Under the pieces are notes generated by a model. It did no database searches. It was not told the DNA's origin and saw nothing but the letters and a program-made list of their open reading frames with translations. A stretch of DNA of 64,000 nucleotides. Origin: Rhodothermales bacterium. Its GTDB lineage: Bacteria > Bacteroidota > Rhodothermia > Rhodothermales > Bin80. Below are positions 33,150 through 42,512 of this stretch, in pieces (positions within the stretch are counted from its first letter, which is position 1; each line of letters starts with the position of its first letter). A program made the position numbers and the translations under genes. The DNA lies in assembly GCA_028278205.1 (NCBI GenBank), contig JANQES010000073.1, forward strand, positions 1-64,000, written 5' to 3'.

Positions 33150-35144
33150 CTAGTCGATCTTAGCACCCCCGTCGCTTTCCGGGAAGGCGAGGGGTCCGGG
33201 CGGATGAGATCGGGCGTGGAAACCGGGCACGAGCTCCTCGATCAGGCGCAGCACCTCCGGGGTGTCGCCTTGCTCGGCGGCTTCGAGAAGTTTGTCTACG
33301 ATCCAGCGAAACTGCTGGCGGTGCCCTTTTGTCCAGTGGGCGGCGTTGGGCACGGTGTCGCCGTTCTTGCAGACCAGGATTTTCTCGTTCTCGGTATGTT
33401 TGAACCGTTCGCCCTCGGCAAAGAGGCGTTCGTCCATCTTCTCGCCGGGCCGTAAGCCGGTGAAGACGATGTCGATGTCGCGGTCTTCTTCCATGCCGCT
33501 GAGCCGGATCAAGTCGCGCGCCAGATCGACGATGCGCACGGGCTCGCCCATGTCGAGCAAGAACACCTCGCCGCCCTCGCCCATCGCAGCGGCCTGAAGC
33601 ACCAGATGCACCGACTCCGGGATCGTCATGAAATACCGCCGGACGTCCGGATGCGTCACCGTCAGCGGGCCACCCTGCGCCAGTTGTTCGCGGAAGACCT
33701 GAAGCACGCTGCCCCGGCTGCCAAGCACGTTGCCGAAGCGGACGGCCAGAAACGACCCGTCGGTTTCGGCCACGGCGTCGTGGACGAGCAACTCGGCGAT
33801 CCGCTTGGTTGCGCCCATGACGCTGGTCGGGTTGACGGCTTTGTCTGTCGAAATCAGGATAAACCGCTCGACGGGGATGTCTGCCGAGAGTTCGAGCAGG
33901 TTGCGTGTGCCCCAGACGTTGTTGGTGACGGCGTCTTCGACGTTGTCTTCCATCAAGGGGACGTGCTTGTGTGCGGCGGCGTGGAAGATGATCTGCGGTT
34001 GAAACAACCCGAAGACGTGCTTCATCCGATGCCGGTCGCGGATGTCGGCAATGACCGAGTGGATCTGAACGCCCGCCTTTCCGTCCGGATGATTCTTCAG
34101 CCGCCGCCGCAACTCAGCCTCGATGCTGAAAATCGAGTTTTCGCCGTGGCCCAGCAGCACCAGTTCGGCCGGCCCCAGCGTGATGATCTGCCGGCAGAGT
34201 TCCGCCCCGATGGAACCGCCGGCGCCCGTCACCAGGATGCGCCGGCCCCGGAGTAATTCTTCGACCTTGCCCCAGCCGGTCTGCACCGGCGCGCGCCGCA
34301 GCAAGTCTTCCACCTTCACATCCCGCAACTGGCTGACGCTGAGCGTATCGTCGAGCAACTCGTAAACACCCGGCACCGTCTTGGTCTCGACGCCGGTCTG
34401 CCGGCAAATCTCGACCACCCCCCGCACGAGCTTGCCGGAAGCACTGGCTATGGCAATGATGATCAGATCGACGTCCTGGTCTTTGACGAGGGCGGGAATG
34501 TCTTCCTGACCGCCGAGCACGTCGAGGCCGTGAATGCGCATCCCTTGTTTTTCCGGATCGTCGTCGACGAAAGCCACCGGGTGGAGCCCCAGGTCCGGGT
34601 TATGGCGCATCTCGCGCACCATCATGATGCCGGCAGCGCCCGCGCCGATGACCAGCACCCGCCGCCCGTGCCCGTTAGGCCGGACGCGCTGCTGCACCCG
34701 CTGCGCAAACCGCATGCTATAACGCGACGCGCCGACGACGAAGAGCGTCAACAAGCCATCGATGAACGGGATCGAACGCGGGAAGGAAAAGTCGATCCAC
34801 CCCAGCGGGCGCAGCACGAAAAGAAATACGCTCGCCTGCACGACCACCGCCACGATGACGGCCAGCGTGATCTTAGCCAGTTCGTCGATGCTGGCATATT
34901 TCCAATAACGGTTATAGAGGCCGGCCTGCTGAAAAATCAAGACCTTGACGATGAGAAAAACCGCCGTGAATAGCGCCAGCGAGCCGCCATAGGCCTGCAC
35001 CGAGGCGATACTCTCTGTACGCAACATCAACGCGATCGAAGGCGTCAGCAGCAACGCCAGCACATCGATGACGAGGAAGTGCCGGTTGCGCAGCTTCAAC
35101 AACCGGCTCACCAGACGATCAACAAAGGTAGAAATCTGTCTCAT
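33150..35144 (-). CDS. Membrane nucleotide-sugar 4,6-dehydratase (CapD/WbpM/PglF family)
   Basis: Protein of 664 residues. Four hydrophobic segments (about 25-165) anchor it. A first Rossmann segment (RRVLVIGAGAAGIMMVREM) is followed by the catalytic SDR domain (RRILVTGAGGSIGAELCRQI near residue 300). In place of the usual Tyr-xxx-Lys the family has Met and Lys in STDKAVNPTSVMGATKR, and this is conserved here. These enzymes make UDP-4-keto-6-deoxy-sugars for bacillosamine, legionaminic acid or QuiNAc. The nonulosonic acid and aminotransferase genes in the same window are possible users of the product. Confidence 0.94.
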   Translation of the reverse strand: MRQISTFVDRLVSRLLKLRNRHFLVIDVLALLLTPSIALMLRTESIASVQAYGGSLALFTAVFLIVKVLIFQQAGLYNRYWKYASIDELAKITLAVIVAVVVQASVFLFVLRPLGWIDFSFPRSIPFIDGLLTLFVVGASRYSMRFAQRVQQRVRPNGHGRRVLVIGAGAAGIMMVREMRHNPDLGLHPVAFVDDDPEKQGMRIHGLDVLGGQEDIPALVKDQDVDLIIIAIASASGKLVRGVVEICRQTGVETKTVPGVYELLDDTLSVSQLRDVKVEDLLRRAPVQTGWGKVEELLRGRRILVTGAGGSIGAELCRQIITLGPAELVLLGHGENSIFSIEAELRRRLKNHPDGKAGVQIHSVIADIRDRHRMKHVFGLFQPQIIFHAAAHKHVPLMEDNVEDAVTNNVWGTRNLLELSADIPVERFILISTDKAVNPTSVMGATKRIAELLVHDAVAETDGSFLAVRFGNVLGSRGSVLQVFREQLAQGGPLTVTHPDVRRYFMTIPESVHLVLQAAAMGEGGEVFLLDMGEPVRIVDLARDLIRLSGMEEDRDIDIVFTGLRPGEKMDERLFAEGERFKHTENEKILVCKNGDTVPNAAHWTKGHRQQFRWIVDKLLEAAEQGDTPEVLRLIEELVPGFHARSHPPGPLAFPESDGGAKID

Positions 35145-35488
35145 GCACGCGATCAGGCATTTTCGAAGGTCCTATCACTGTCCGCTCACTCAACAACCCT
35201 GCCTAAAATAGTCAATCCCGATACATAAAACACCTCGCCCTTTGTCATTCGTCACTCCTTTTGAAAAAAACATCCCTGGCGCCCTCAAACAGGCGTTTTA
35301 CGGATAAAAGGCCACCGGGCAGCCCCCTACCCACCGGCGGCATTTTCGTAACGCCATCTCCTTTTGATACAGGCTTTACGACCTTGTAGAAACGCTACGG
35401 GCAACGCCTACCAACCGTTGGCAACGTCCAGGGCTGGTTTATTGAATTGAAAAGAGCGGTTCACGCCCTGCTCATCCTGGCTCATCCC
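35145..35488. other. Gap upstream of the dehydratase gene
   Basis: The 344 bases between the dehydratase start and the end of the next minus-strand gene should hold the dehydratase promoter. I see no gene, strong hairpin or recognised regulatory motif. Confidence 0.5.
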
Positions 35489-36688
35489 CTATCCTACATC
35501 CGCAATCTGCGATCCTTTCTGCACGCCCGGCAGCCGGTAAAGCGCCCCTACCTCCCGCACCGCGTCGATGACGTCCTGCACGTCGGCGTCGTTCATCTTC
35601 GAGTAGATGGGCAGCGAGATCTCGCGCAGATATTCCCGGTAGGCAACCGGAAAATCCTCCGGCGCATAGCCGTAGGTCTCGCGGTAATAGGGATGCACGT
35701 GAAGCGGAATGAAATGAACGCTGACGCCGATGTTGCGCTGTTTCAACGCCTCGACGAACTGCGCCCGGTCGATGGAGAGGTGCGCCTGGTTCAGGCGCAG
35801 CATGTAGAGATGCCAGGCGTGCCGGCAGTCAGACCGGTCGGGCGGCGTCTCGATGAAGGGCACGCCGCGAAAGGCCTCGTGATAGCGCCGGGCGATCTCG
35901 CAGCGTCGTTGCCACATGGCCTCGGCTTTGCGCATCTGCGCCAGGCCCATCCCGGCGGCAATGTCGGTCATGTTGTATTTGTAGCCGGGCGCGATAATCT
36001 CATAATACCAGGATCCTTGCGCCGCATATCGTTTCCAGGCATCCTTGCTGATGCCGTGCAACGCCATCACGCGGCACCGTTCGGCCCAGGCCTGGTTGTC
36101 GGTGCAAATCATGCCCCCTTCCCCCGTGGTAATGCTTTTGGTGGGATAAAAGCTGAAACAGGTGACGGCGCTGGCCCGGCCGATGGGCGTGCCCTTGTAA
36201 GCCGCCGGAAAGGCATGCGCAGCATCGTCAAGGACGACCAACCCGTGGCGGCAGGCAATCTCGTGGATGGGATCGAGGTCGGCGGGCAACCCGGCTACGT
36301 GGACGACGATGATGGCGCGGGTGCGCTCGGTAATAGCGGCCTCGATCAACGCCGGGTCGATGTTGAGCGTCACCGGATCGACGTCGACCAGCACGGGGCG
36401 GGCGTCGAAATAGCGCACCACTTCCGCCGAAGCGGCAAACGTATACGTCGTGGTGATGACCTCGTCGCCGGGTCCCAATCCGATGGCTTCGAGCGCCAGA
36501 TGCATCGCCGCGGTGCATGAATTGACGGCCACGGCATACCGCGCGCCGACGGCTTCGGCAAAAGCCGCCTCGAATTGATGGGTCTTGGGGCCTGTCGTCA
36601 ACCACCCGGAGCGCAACGACTCGCGGATTTCACGGAGTTCAGCTTCATCAACGTCCGGCAGGGCGAAAGGCAGAAAGGTGGCTCGCAT
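35489..36688 (-). CDS. PLP-dependent sugar aminotransferase (DegT/DnrJ/EryC1 family)
   Basis: Protein of 399 residues. It starts MRATFLPFALPDVDEAELRE and continues to SGWLTTGPKTHQFE, the standard opening of ArnB/PseC/LegC-type enzymes. The cofactor segment VAVNSCTAAMHLAL, the Asp in VVLDDAAHAFPA and the Schiff-base Lys in FSFYPTKSITTGEGGM are all present. It likely aminates the 4-keto sugar produced by the neighbouring membrane dehydratase. The start at 36688 drops 25 upstream residues that are not family-like. It is transcribed away from the glycosyltransferase gene at 36888. Confidence 0.9.
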   Translation of the reverse strand: MRATFLPFALPDVDEAELREIRESLRSGWLTTGPKTHQFEAAFAEAVGARYAVAVNSCTAAMHLALEAIGLGPGDEVITTTYTFAASAEVVRYFDARPVLVDVDPVTLNIDPALIEAAITERTRAIIVVHVAGLPADLDPIHEIACRHGLVVLDDAAHAFPAAYKGTPIGRASAVTCFSFYPTKSITTGEGGMICTDNQAWAERCRVMALHGISKDAWKRYAAQGSWYYEIIAPGYKYNMTDIAAGMGLAQMRKAEAMWQRRCEIARRYHEAFRGVPFIETPPDRSDCRHAWHLYMLRLNQAHLSIDRAQFVEALKQRNIGVSVHFIPLHVHPYYRETYGYAPEDFPVAYREYLREISLPIYSKMNDADVQDVIDAVREVGALYRLPGVQKGSQIADVG

Positions 36689-36807
36689 TAAAAAAGGGTG
36701 CTTGGGAAAACGACGAAGCGGGCGTGGGGCTGGTAAGATACAAGATACGGCACTGGCAGGCATAGTGGATGGCCGATTGCGGATTGAACGCGCTTTTCCG
36801 CTGCGCT

Positions 36808-36853
36808 ATTTGCCCATTTGCCGATTTGCCATTTGCCGATTTGCCATTTGCCC
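36808..36853. repeat. Tandem word array (ATTTGCC) without a second arm
   Basis: atttgcccatttgccgattt continues as further variants of the 7-8 base word, about six copies. Unlike the other word repeats here I find no complementary arm close by. It lies 35 bases before the glycosyltransferase start, in a divergent promoter region. Confidence 0.72.
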
Positions 36854-36887
36854 ATATATTGCGGGATAAACGCAGAAAAGACACATC

Positions 36888-37880
36888 ATGACGCAGCGAA
36901 AACCAAACCCGGAACTAGGCGTCGTCATCCCCTGCTACAACGAGGAGGCCGTCCTGCCCGAACTCCTCGATGAACTCGACAAACTCGACAAGGCGCTCCC
37001 TGGACCGGTGTCCTTTCTCTTTGTCGATGACGGCAGCACCGACGCGACGGCGGCCATCCTGACCGATCTCTGCAACCGAGATCGACGGTACGCCTGCCTG
37101 AGTTTTTCCCGAAACTTCGGTCATCAGGATGCCGTCTCGGCAGGCCTCCAGCACGCCCGCGGCGACCTCGTGGCCGTCCTCGATGCCGACTTGCAAGACC
37201 CGCCGTCGGTCATCCCGGCTTTCGTCGAAAAATGGCGTGAGGGCTACGATGTGGTCTACGGCGTCCGGACCAACCGCAAAGAAAGCCTGCCGCTACGCCT
37301 GGCCTACCGCCTCTTCTATCGGATCCTAAAAAAAATCGCCAACATCGAGGTGCCCCTCGACGCCGGCGACTTCGCGCTGATGGACCGCCGCGTGGTGGAT
37401 ATCATCAACCGGATGCCCGAACATAATCGGTTCATCCGAGGCTTGCGCGGGTGGGTAGGCTTCCGGCAAACCGGCGTGCTCTACGAACGACAGACGCGGC
37501 GCAGCGGCGTCTCGAAGTACAGCTTCGGCAAGCTGATGAAGCTGGCGCTCGACGGGCTGATGTCTTTCTCGGCGGTGCCGCTGCGCCTGGCGAGTTGGCT
37601 GGGTGCGCTGGCGGCCTTCCTGGGCTTTTGCTACCTGGCCTATGCGCTCGTGTGTTGGATCATCGGCATCACGCTGCCGCCGGGGTGGACCTCCACGGTC
37701 ATCATCATCCTCTTTTTAGGCGGCGTGCAACTGATGGTGCTCGGCATCCTGGGCGATTACATCGGCCGCATCTTCGACGAGGTCAAAAACCGCCCGCATT
37801 ACGTGCCCCGCGCCACACTCGGCTGGCTGAATGAGGAGGCCGGCTTCGAAGAATCGGCTTTGCAAAGACGGGTCGGATAG
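36888..37880 (+). CDS. Polyprenyl-phosphate glycosyltransferase, GT2 (DPM1/GtrB type)
   Basis: Protein of 330 residues. A GT-A fold domain opens with GVVIPCYNEEAVLPELLDEL, has the nucleotide-binding FVDDGSTDAT and metal-binding VLDADLQDPPSVIP, and ends with two transmembrane helices (about 230-255 and 265-290). Such enzymes load a sugar onto undecaprenyl phosphate for later transfer outside the membrane. It is the only plus-strand gene in this stretch of the cluster. Its stop codon forms the edge of the GTGTTTT hairpin. Confidence 0.92.
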   Translation: MTQRKPNPELGVVIPCYNEEAVLPELLDELDKLDKALPGPVSFLFVDDGSTDATAAILTDLCNRDRRYACLSFSRNFGHQDAVSAGLQHARGDLVAVLDADLQDPPSVIPAFVEKWREGYDVVYGVRTNRKESLPLRLAYRLFYRILKKIANIEVPLDAGDFALMDRRVVDIINRMPEHNRFIRGLRGWVGFRQTGVLYERQTRRSGVSKYSFGKLMKLALDGLMSFSAVPLRLASWLGALAAFLGFCYLAYALVCWIIGITLPPGWTSTVIIILFLGGVQLMVLGILGDYIGRIFDEVKNRPHYVPRATLGWLNEEAGFEESALQRRVG

Positions 37881-38143
37881 TGTTTTGGTGTTTTACTCCG
37901 TCAGTCGCTTCGCTCGTGTGGTGTTTTAGGGGGATGGGTAGGTGCGCGCAAAGTGGTGAACGTCTCCACGCTCTCCCAGGCTGCTCGTTGCGATGCTCTG
38001 CCTCGCAACGCAAAACCGGCGGCTCTGCCGCCAAAACCGCGCTGGGACGGCAGAGCCGTCTGGGCTAGCGTCACGAGGCAGAGCATCGTGACGAGCTTTC
38101 TTTGATACTAAAACACTCAAACACCAAAACACTAAAACACTAT
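37879..38143. repeat. Composite palindromic element (GTGTTTT outer arms, GGCAGAGC inner arms)
   Basis: The outer agtgttttggtgtttta (37879-37895) pairs with the caaacaccaaaacact region (38118-38133). Inside, gctcgttgcgatgctctgcctcg at 37983-38005 pairs with 38074-38096 at 21 of 23 positions, and small palindromes ggcggctctgccgcc and gacggcagagccgtc fill the centre. It spans the gap between two convergent genes. Confidence 0.85.
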
Positions 38144-38168
38144 CCGCAGAAACCTTCGCTGCCCAATA

Positions 38169-38882
38169 TCAAAACGTTGAAAGCGGTGTCATCCTTACGG
38201 CTTCATCGATGACCTTGCGCGCCGCTGGGCCCTGGTTGAAAAGTAAATCCAGGACGGAAAGGTTAGCCATAAATGCTTGTCCTTTTTGATCGTACTCCGG
38301 ATGCACAAAGTCGAAGAAGTAGTGCGCGAGGCCTTCCTCGGCAAAGCGTTCCAGGATCACATAATCCCGCGCCCCTCGGCCCGAGATGAACGTGTCGGCC
38401 CCGGTCTTTTTGCACATCTCGATCAGCAGATCCGTCTTGCTTTCCTTCAAATCGTAACGGGACGTGAAATCCATCGGCACGTCGATGGACAGCCACCGCA
38501 ACAAGAGCCGGAGCAGCGCCACATTCAACGCCACGAGCTTGCTCCATGGCCGCGTATAGATATCTTCGAGCGCCTCGGCATACAGACCGAAGTACGGGGC
38601 CTTGTGGTAGGCGTGATAAATTGTTTTCCAGTGTTTTTTGGCCCATCGGCCCGTGCCGGCGATAGCCACTTCATCGATGGTCTGATTCCACCCCTCGGCC
38701 AGACGCACGGGCACCGTCAACAGCACTTTGCCGCCGTCGGAGCGACGAATATAATTGCGGTTCTGAAAGTCTTTGGCGGCATACTGCAAATGGTCTGAAA
38801 CGAGAAAAAGGTCAGCGGTGCTGACCTTTGCAAAGAACCCGAGGTAGGGCAGGTATTCCGGTTGGTGCGCGACGAGCTTCAT
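38169..38882 (-). CDS. WbqC-family protein
   Basis: Protein of 237 residues matching the WbqC-like family of O-antigen clusters: the opening MKLVAHQPEYLPYLGFFAKV, then DHLQYAAKDFQNRNYIRR and the C-terminal YFFDFVHPEYDQ are characteristic. The biochemical role of the family is not settled; such genes accompany aminosugar-modifying enzymes. It overlaps the upstream epimerase by 4 bases (ATGA) and so is translationally coupled to it. Confidence 0.9.
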   Translation of the reverse strand: MKLVAHQPEYLPYLGFFAKVSTADLFLVSDHLQYAAKDFQNRNYIRRSDGGKVLLTVPVRLAEGWNQTIDEVAIAGTGRWAKKHWKTIYHAYHKAPYFGLYAEALEDIYTRPWSKLVALNVALLRLLLRWLSIDVPMDFTSRYDLKESKTDLLIEMCKKTGADTFISGRGARDYVILERFAEEGLAHYFFDFVHPEYDQKGQAFMANLSVLDLLFNQGPAARKVIDEAVRMTPLSTF

Positions 38883-39829
38883 GTGGTTTTTACCTCCTCT
38901 GCCTGGAGCGTTTGCAGATAGGCCTCCAGGCCGGCTTTCAGGCTCCGCGGCCTGTACGCGAGCTTTTGCCGGGCCCTGGCGATGTCGAGATAGAGATCCG
39001 TTGCCCGCCAGTGCTCGCTCCGGGCATAGGTAACTTCGGTCTCGCGCCCGGTCACTGCGAAGATGAGTTGGACGAGATCGCGCATAGCCACCGGCTCGCC
39101 GCTTCCGATGTTAAAGACCTCGAAGGGCTGTTCCTGCTCGTACGAGAGGCAGGCTATGTTGGCCTGCACGACGTCGGCGACGTGCACGAACTCTTTGACC
39201 GGCTTGCCTTCGGCGAAGAGGTTAATCGGTTTGCCCTTGCGCGCGGCGTCCATGAAATAGTGCAACGACCCGACCCGATTGCGTCCGCCATAGAGACTCG
39301 GATACCGCAGCACGGTGGTCACGAGAGCGGCCTGATCGCTGTAGAGCCGGGCGAGTTGTTCGGCCTGGTGCTTGGTGACTTCGTAGGGATGCTGCGGATG
39401 CACCAGGTCCGTCTCCTGGATCGGCACCCGTTCGGCTTCGCCATAGACGGCAAACGTAGAACTCTGGATCAGCCGCTGGACGCCGGCCCGGCGCAGGGCT
39501 TCCAGCACGGTGGCCGTCCGGTAGACGTTGCCGTAGATGAAGCGCGCCAGCTCCTGCGAAAACGGCTGACGGGACGCCAGGTGGAAAACGGCTTCGACAC
39601 CTTCCAACGCCGCCATCAGCGGCTCTACCGATTCGCGGTCGGCCAGTTCGAGGCGCACGAACCGATACGCGCCCAGCGCGCCGAAGGCCTGCCAGGTCTC
39701 CGGCCTGTGATCCACCCCGACGACGCGGTGCCCCTCGGCCAATAGCCGCTCGACGAGGTGGCCGCCGACGTATCCGTTGCACCCGGTAACTAAGCAGGCG
39801 GATTTAGCTTTGTTGGTTTTTACACGCAT
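38879..39829 (-). CDS. NAD-dependent sugar epimerase/dehydratase (extended SDR)
   Basis: Protein of 316 residues. The NAD-binding CLVTGCNGYVGGHLVERLL, the catalytic Ser/Thr region IQSSTFAVYGE and Tyr-xxx-Lys in HPYEVTKHQAEQLARLY define an extended short-chain dehydrogenase of the GalE/RmlB group. RYPSLYGGRNRVGSLHYF matches the substrate region. It probably modifies a nucleotide sugar; the exact reaction cannot be set from sequence. A TCATGAG word-hairpin separates it from the upstream cluster genes. Confidence 0.9.
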   Translation of the reverse strand: MRVKTNKAKSACLVTGCNGYVGGHLVERLLAEGHRVVGVDHRPETWQAFGALGAYRFVRLELADRESVEPLMAALEGVEAVFHLASRQPFSQELARFIYGNVYRTATVLEALRRAGVQRLIQSSTFAVYGEAERVPIQETDLVHPQHPYEVTKHQAEQLARLYSDQAALVTTVLRYPSLYGGRNRVGSLHYFMDAARKGKPINLFAEGKPVKEFVHVADVVQANIACLSYEQEQPFEVFNIGSGEPVAMRDLVQLIFAVTGRETEVTYARSEHWRATDLYLDIARARQKLAYRPRSLKAGLEAYLQTLQAEEVKTT

Positions 39830-39855
39830 TGGCGCTTCGATTTAGCGATGGTATT

Positions 39856-39932
39856 GGTCATGAGTCATGGGTCATGAGTCATGAGTCATGGGAGGGAAAA
39901 AACTCATGACCCATGACCAGTGACTCATGACC
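39856..39932. repeat. Word-hairpin (TCATGAG type)
   Basis: ggtcatgagtcatgggtcat and following copies (39856-39890) face actcatgacccatgacc and following copies (39902-39932). The arms are out of register but complementary over long runs. It is one of only two such repeats in the last 24 kb. Confidence 0.78.
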
Positions 39933-39994
39933 TGCGCCAGGCCTTGAGTGAAGTGTGACGTGGAAAACTACTACATAACTTTGTCCCGGCTGCT

Positions 39995-41152
39995 TCACGT
40001 ACCCAAAAGCGCTTTATAGCCTTCGATGAAGGTATCCATGACGTACTCGGCATCGTCATCGCTGAGCGCCGCGTGCATGGGCAGGTTCACATTGTGCTGA
40101 AGCACCTGCTCGGCAACCGGCAGATGGCCTTCCGTGAACCCGTACAGGGTCCGGAAAACCGGCATCAGGTGGACAGGCGGATAGTAGGACCAGTTGATGG
40201 GCAGGTCGTAGCGCGCCTTCATATGCCGCTGGAGTTCTCTCCGCGAAACGCGCTCCGGCAGGTTGACGATGTATTTCCAGTAGCTGTGGCGCGTGTCTTC
40301 GGGCACCGCAACCGGGACGACCTCCGGCAAGGCCTCGCGCAGACGCGCCGTATAGATCTCGGCGACGCGGTTACGCCGGGCGACGAACTCTTCCAGGCGT
40401 TGGTATTGCACAATCCCACAAAGCGCCGAAAACTCCGTCATCCGCACGTTACGCCCGGCATAGATAAACACCTCTTCGTCTTTGACCGAGAGATCTTGCC
40501 CGCGCCACTGGTAGCTGCGCAGCGTCTCGTGGAGGGCGTCGTCGTCGGTGCTGATGATGCCGCCTTCGCCCGCTGCAATGACCTTCGTGGCATAGTAACT
40601 GAAGCAGCCTGCCGTGCCCAGCGTACCCGCCATCTTGCCCCCTTTCGAGGCGCCGTGCGCGTGAGCGGCATCTTCGATAAGCGCAAGGCTGTGACGCCGG
40701 CAAAGGTCCTGAAGGGCGGGCAGGTCGGGCGTGATGAGGCCGGCCATATGCACCAGAATCACCGCCTTCGTGTTGGGTGTGATGCGGCGCGCAACGTCCT
40801 CCGGATCGAGGCAATGCGTCTCTTTACGGATGTCGGCGAAGATGGGCGTCGCGCCCGAATGCACCACGGCGAAGGCGGTGGCGATGAAGGTCTGCGGCGG
40901 CACGATCACTTCGTCGCCAGGGCCGATGCCCAGGGCGCGCATCGTCATCTCCAGGGCCGACGTGCATGTGTTGGCGGCCACGGCATACCGGCTGCCGATG
41001 GCCGCCCGCGCCGCCGCCTCAAAGGCTTTGACGCGCTGCCCCTGCGTCAGGCGGGTGCGCAAAATTTCCGGGACCTGCGCCGTGATGTAGTCGATGTCTT
41101 CGGGCGCGAAGTAGTGCTGCGCCGAGTTGATTTTCCTGCGGGTTTCGATCAT
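39995..41152 (-). CDS. PLP-dependent sugar aminotransferase (DegT/DnrJ/EryC1 family)
   Basis: Protein of 385 residues. Cofactor and substrate motifs are VAANTCTSALEMTM, LIEDAAHAHGAS and the Schiff-base Lys in FSYYATKVIAAGEGGI. It overlaps the following sugar transferase gene by 4 bases (ATGA). Next to a PglC-like transferase this arrangement recalls bacillosamine-type routes (PglE role), using the 4-keto sugar from the membrane dehydratase. That pathway assignment is inference; the enzyme family is clear. Confidence 0.9.
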   Translation of the reverse strand: MIETRRKINSAQHYFAPEDIDYITAQVPEILRTRLTQGQRVKAFEAAARAAIGSRYAVAANTCTSALEMTMRALGIGPGDEVIVPPQTFIATAFAVVHSGATPIFADIRKETHCLDPEDVARRITPNTKAVILVHMAGLITPDLPALQDLCRRHSLALIEDAAHAHGASKGGKMAGTLGTAGCFSYYATKVIAAGEGGIISTDDDALHETLRSYQWRGQDLSVKDEEVFIYAGRNVRMTEFSALCGIVQYQRLEEFVARRNRVAEIYTARLREALPEVVPVAVPEDTRHSYWKYIVNLPERVSRRELQRHMKARYDLPINWSYYPPVHLMPVFRTLYGFTEGHLPVAEQVLQHNVNLPMHAALSDDDAEYVMDTFIEGYKALLGT

Positions 41153-41814
41153 CGTCGGGTTTGCTGTTTACGTCGTTTTCTTTTGAGTTCTTTCGGAGGG
41201 CGCGCGAGCAGCAGCCACCAGCCTTTGAACAGGATCAGGTAGAGCGTTCGCAGCACGATCCACACGTCGTAGAAGAACGACTGCTTCTCGACGTAGATCA
41301 GGTCTACAGCGAGTTTTTTGGGAAGCTGATGGTCAATATAGTATGCGTGCGGGTCCACGTCGTCGGGCACTTCGCCCGTCATGTCCGGAAAAAACGTGAC
41401 CTGCCCGATGCCGGTCATGCCCGGCTTCACCGTCAGGATGCGCTTCTGCGCTTCGGTGTAATAGTTTTCGACCAACTCGACGGCCTCGGGGCGCGGCCCG
41501 ACCAGGCTCATCTCTCCGCGAAGCACGTTCCAGAGTTGCGGGAGTTCGTCGAGTTTAAAAAGCCGCATCCAGGCCCCGAAGCGCGTGATGCGCTGGTCGC
41601 CCGGCGCCGTAATGGCACCACCCTGCCCCGCCACCCGCATGCTCCGAAACTTGACCACGCGAAACGGCTTCATACCCTGCCCCATCCGCCAGCTTCTGTA
41701 GAGCACCGGCCCCGGCGATTCGAGCTTGACGACGAGCGCCAGCAGCAGCAACAACGGCGAGAGCACCAGGATGCCGACCAGGGCTGCGAAGACGTCGACC
41801 GCGCGTTTGAGCAC
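41149..41814 (-). CDS. Initiating phosphoglycosyl transferase (PglC/WcaJ catalytic-core type)
   Basis: Protein of 221 residues: a single N-terminal membrane segment (about 5-28), then the family core [24 protein letters not shown], the catalytic Asp-Glu in [23 protein letters not shown] and a C-terminal amphipathic tail. It transfers a phospho-sugar to undecaprenyl phosphate and so starts repeat-unit assembly. The short form without extra membrane helices resembles PglC rather than full WbaP. The gap to the upstream deacetylase gene is 6 bases. Confidence 0.94.
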   Translation of the reverse strand: MLKRAVDVFAALVGILVLSPLLLLLALVVKLESPGPVLYRSWRMGQGMKPFRVVKFRSMRVAGQGGAITAPGDQRITRFGAWMRLFKLDELPQLWNVLRGEMSLVGPRPEAVELVENYYTEAQKRILTVKPGMTGIGQVTFFPDMTGEVPDDVDPHAYYIDHQLPKKLAVDLIYVEKQSFFYDVWIVLRTLYLILFKGWWLLLARPPKELKRKRRKQQTRR

Positions 41815-41820
41815 CGCGTT

Positions 41821-42477
41821 TCACCTCCATAGCTGACGGTGGCATACAAACGCCTCTGCCGCATCCATGCCTACCAGATTGCCCCAATAGTGAGCGCGGT
41901 GCCGGAGGCTCTCCAGCGAACGCGGATGCGGGTAGGCCCGCACCTCCGATTCATAACAGGCAAACGCCTTGAGCTTATCGTCCAGGGTCTCCGAGATATC
42001 CACAAAATAATTGGGCGAGAACTGCATCGGGGCGTTCCACTCGGTAGAACTGGGCGTCTCGAAGCAATAGAGGGCCTCCAGGGTGGACGCTACCGGGCGG
42101 CAGGCCACCAGCACCGCCTCGAAGACGAGCTGGTGGTCCCGGTTGAGGTCGCCGCCGAAATGGGTGTAGACGATCTGCGGTTCGTAGCGCCGCACACGCT
42201 CCTCGATGGGCGTAATGACGTCGACCAGGCTCAGCGTGTCGAGGTGTTGATCGGGGAAATCAAGCATCTCCAGAGACGAGACGCCCAGGATGGCGGCGGC
42301 CTTTTTTCCATGCGCTTTCTGCGGCACGTCTTGTCCCGCATAGCGCATCGTCACGCCTTCGCACAGCACCACAGAGTGGACCGTGTCGCCGGCCAGCACG
42401 TGCCGGCGCACGGTGCCGCCGAGGCCGAGCAGTTCGTCGTCGGGGTGCGCGGCTATGACCAGGACGCGGTGACTCAT
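41821..42477 (-). CDS. PIG-L/LmbE-family deacetylase
   Basis: Protein of 218 residues. The zinc-binding AHPDDELLGLGG near the N-terminus and THFGGDLNRDHQLVFEA near residue 110 are the two signatures of this family, which removes N-acetyl groups from sugars such as GlcNAc derivatives. Placed in this cluster it may expose an amino group for the acyl or formyl group made by the neighbouring module. It lies 35 bases downstream of the VOC gene. Confidence 0.92.
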   Translation of the reverse strand: MSHRVLVIAAHPDDELLGLGGTVRRHVLAGDTVHSVVLCEGVTMRYAGQDVPQKAHGKKAAAILGVSSLEMLDFPDQHLDTLSLVDVITPIEERVRRYEPQIVYTHFGGDLNRDHQLVFEAVLVACRPVASTLEALYCFETPSSTEWNAPMQFSPNYFVDISETLDDKLKAFACYESEVRAYPHPRSLESLRHRAHYWGNLVGMDAAEAFVCHRQLWR

Positions 42478-42512
42478 AAATCCTTCTCCAATCGCGTGAT
42501 CATCGACGGCAT

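Noticed and set aside
36808..36853. Possible CRISPR array from ATTTGCC words
   Set aside because: Repeats of 7-8 bases with no spacers are a simple tandem array.
39856..39932. Possible CRISPR array from repeated TCATGAG words
   Set aside because: The repeats are short, adjacent, without uniform unique spacers, and form a hairpin; no cas genes are present.
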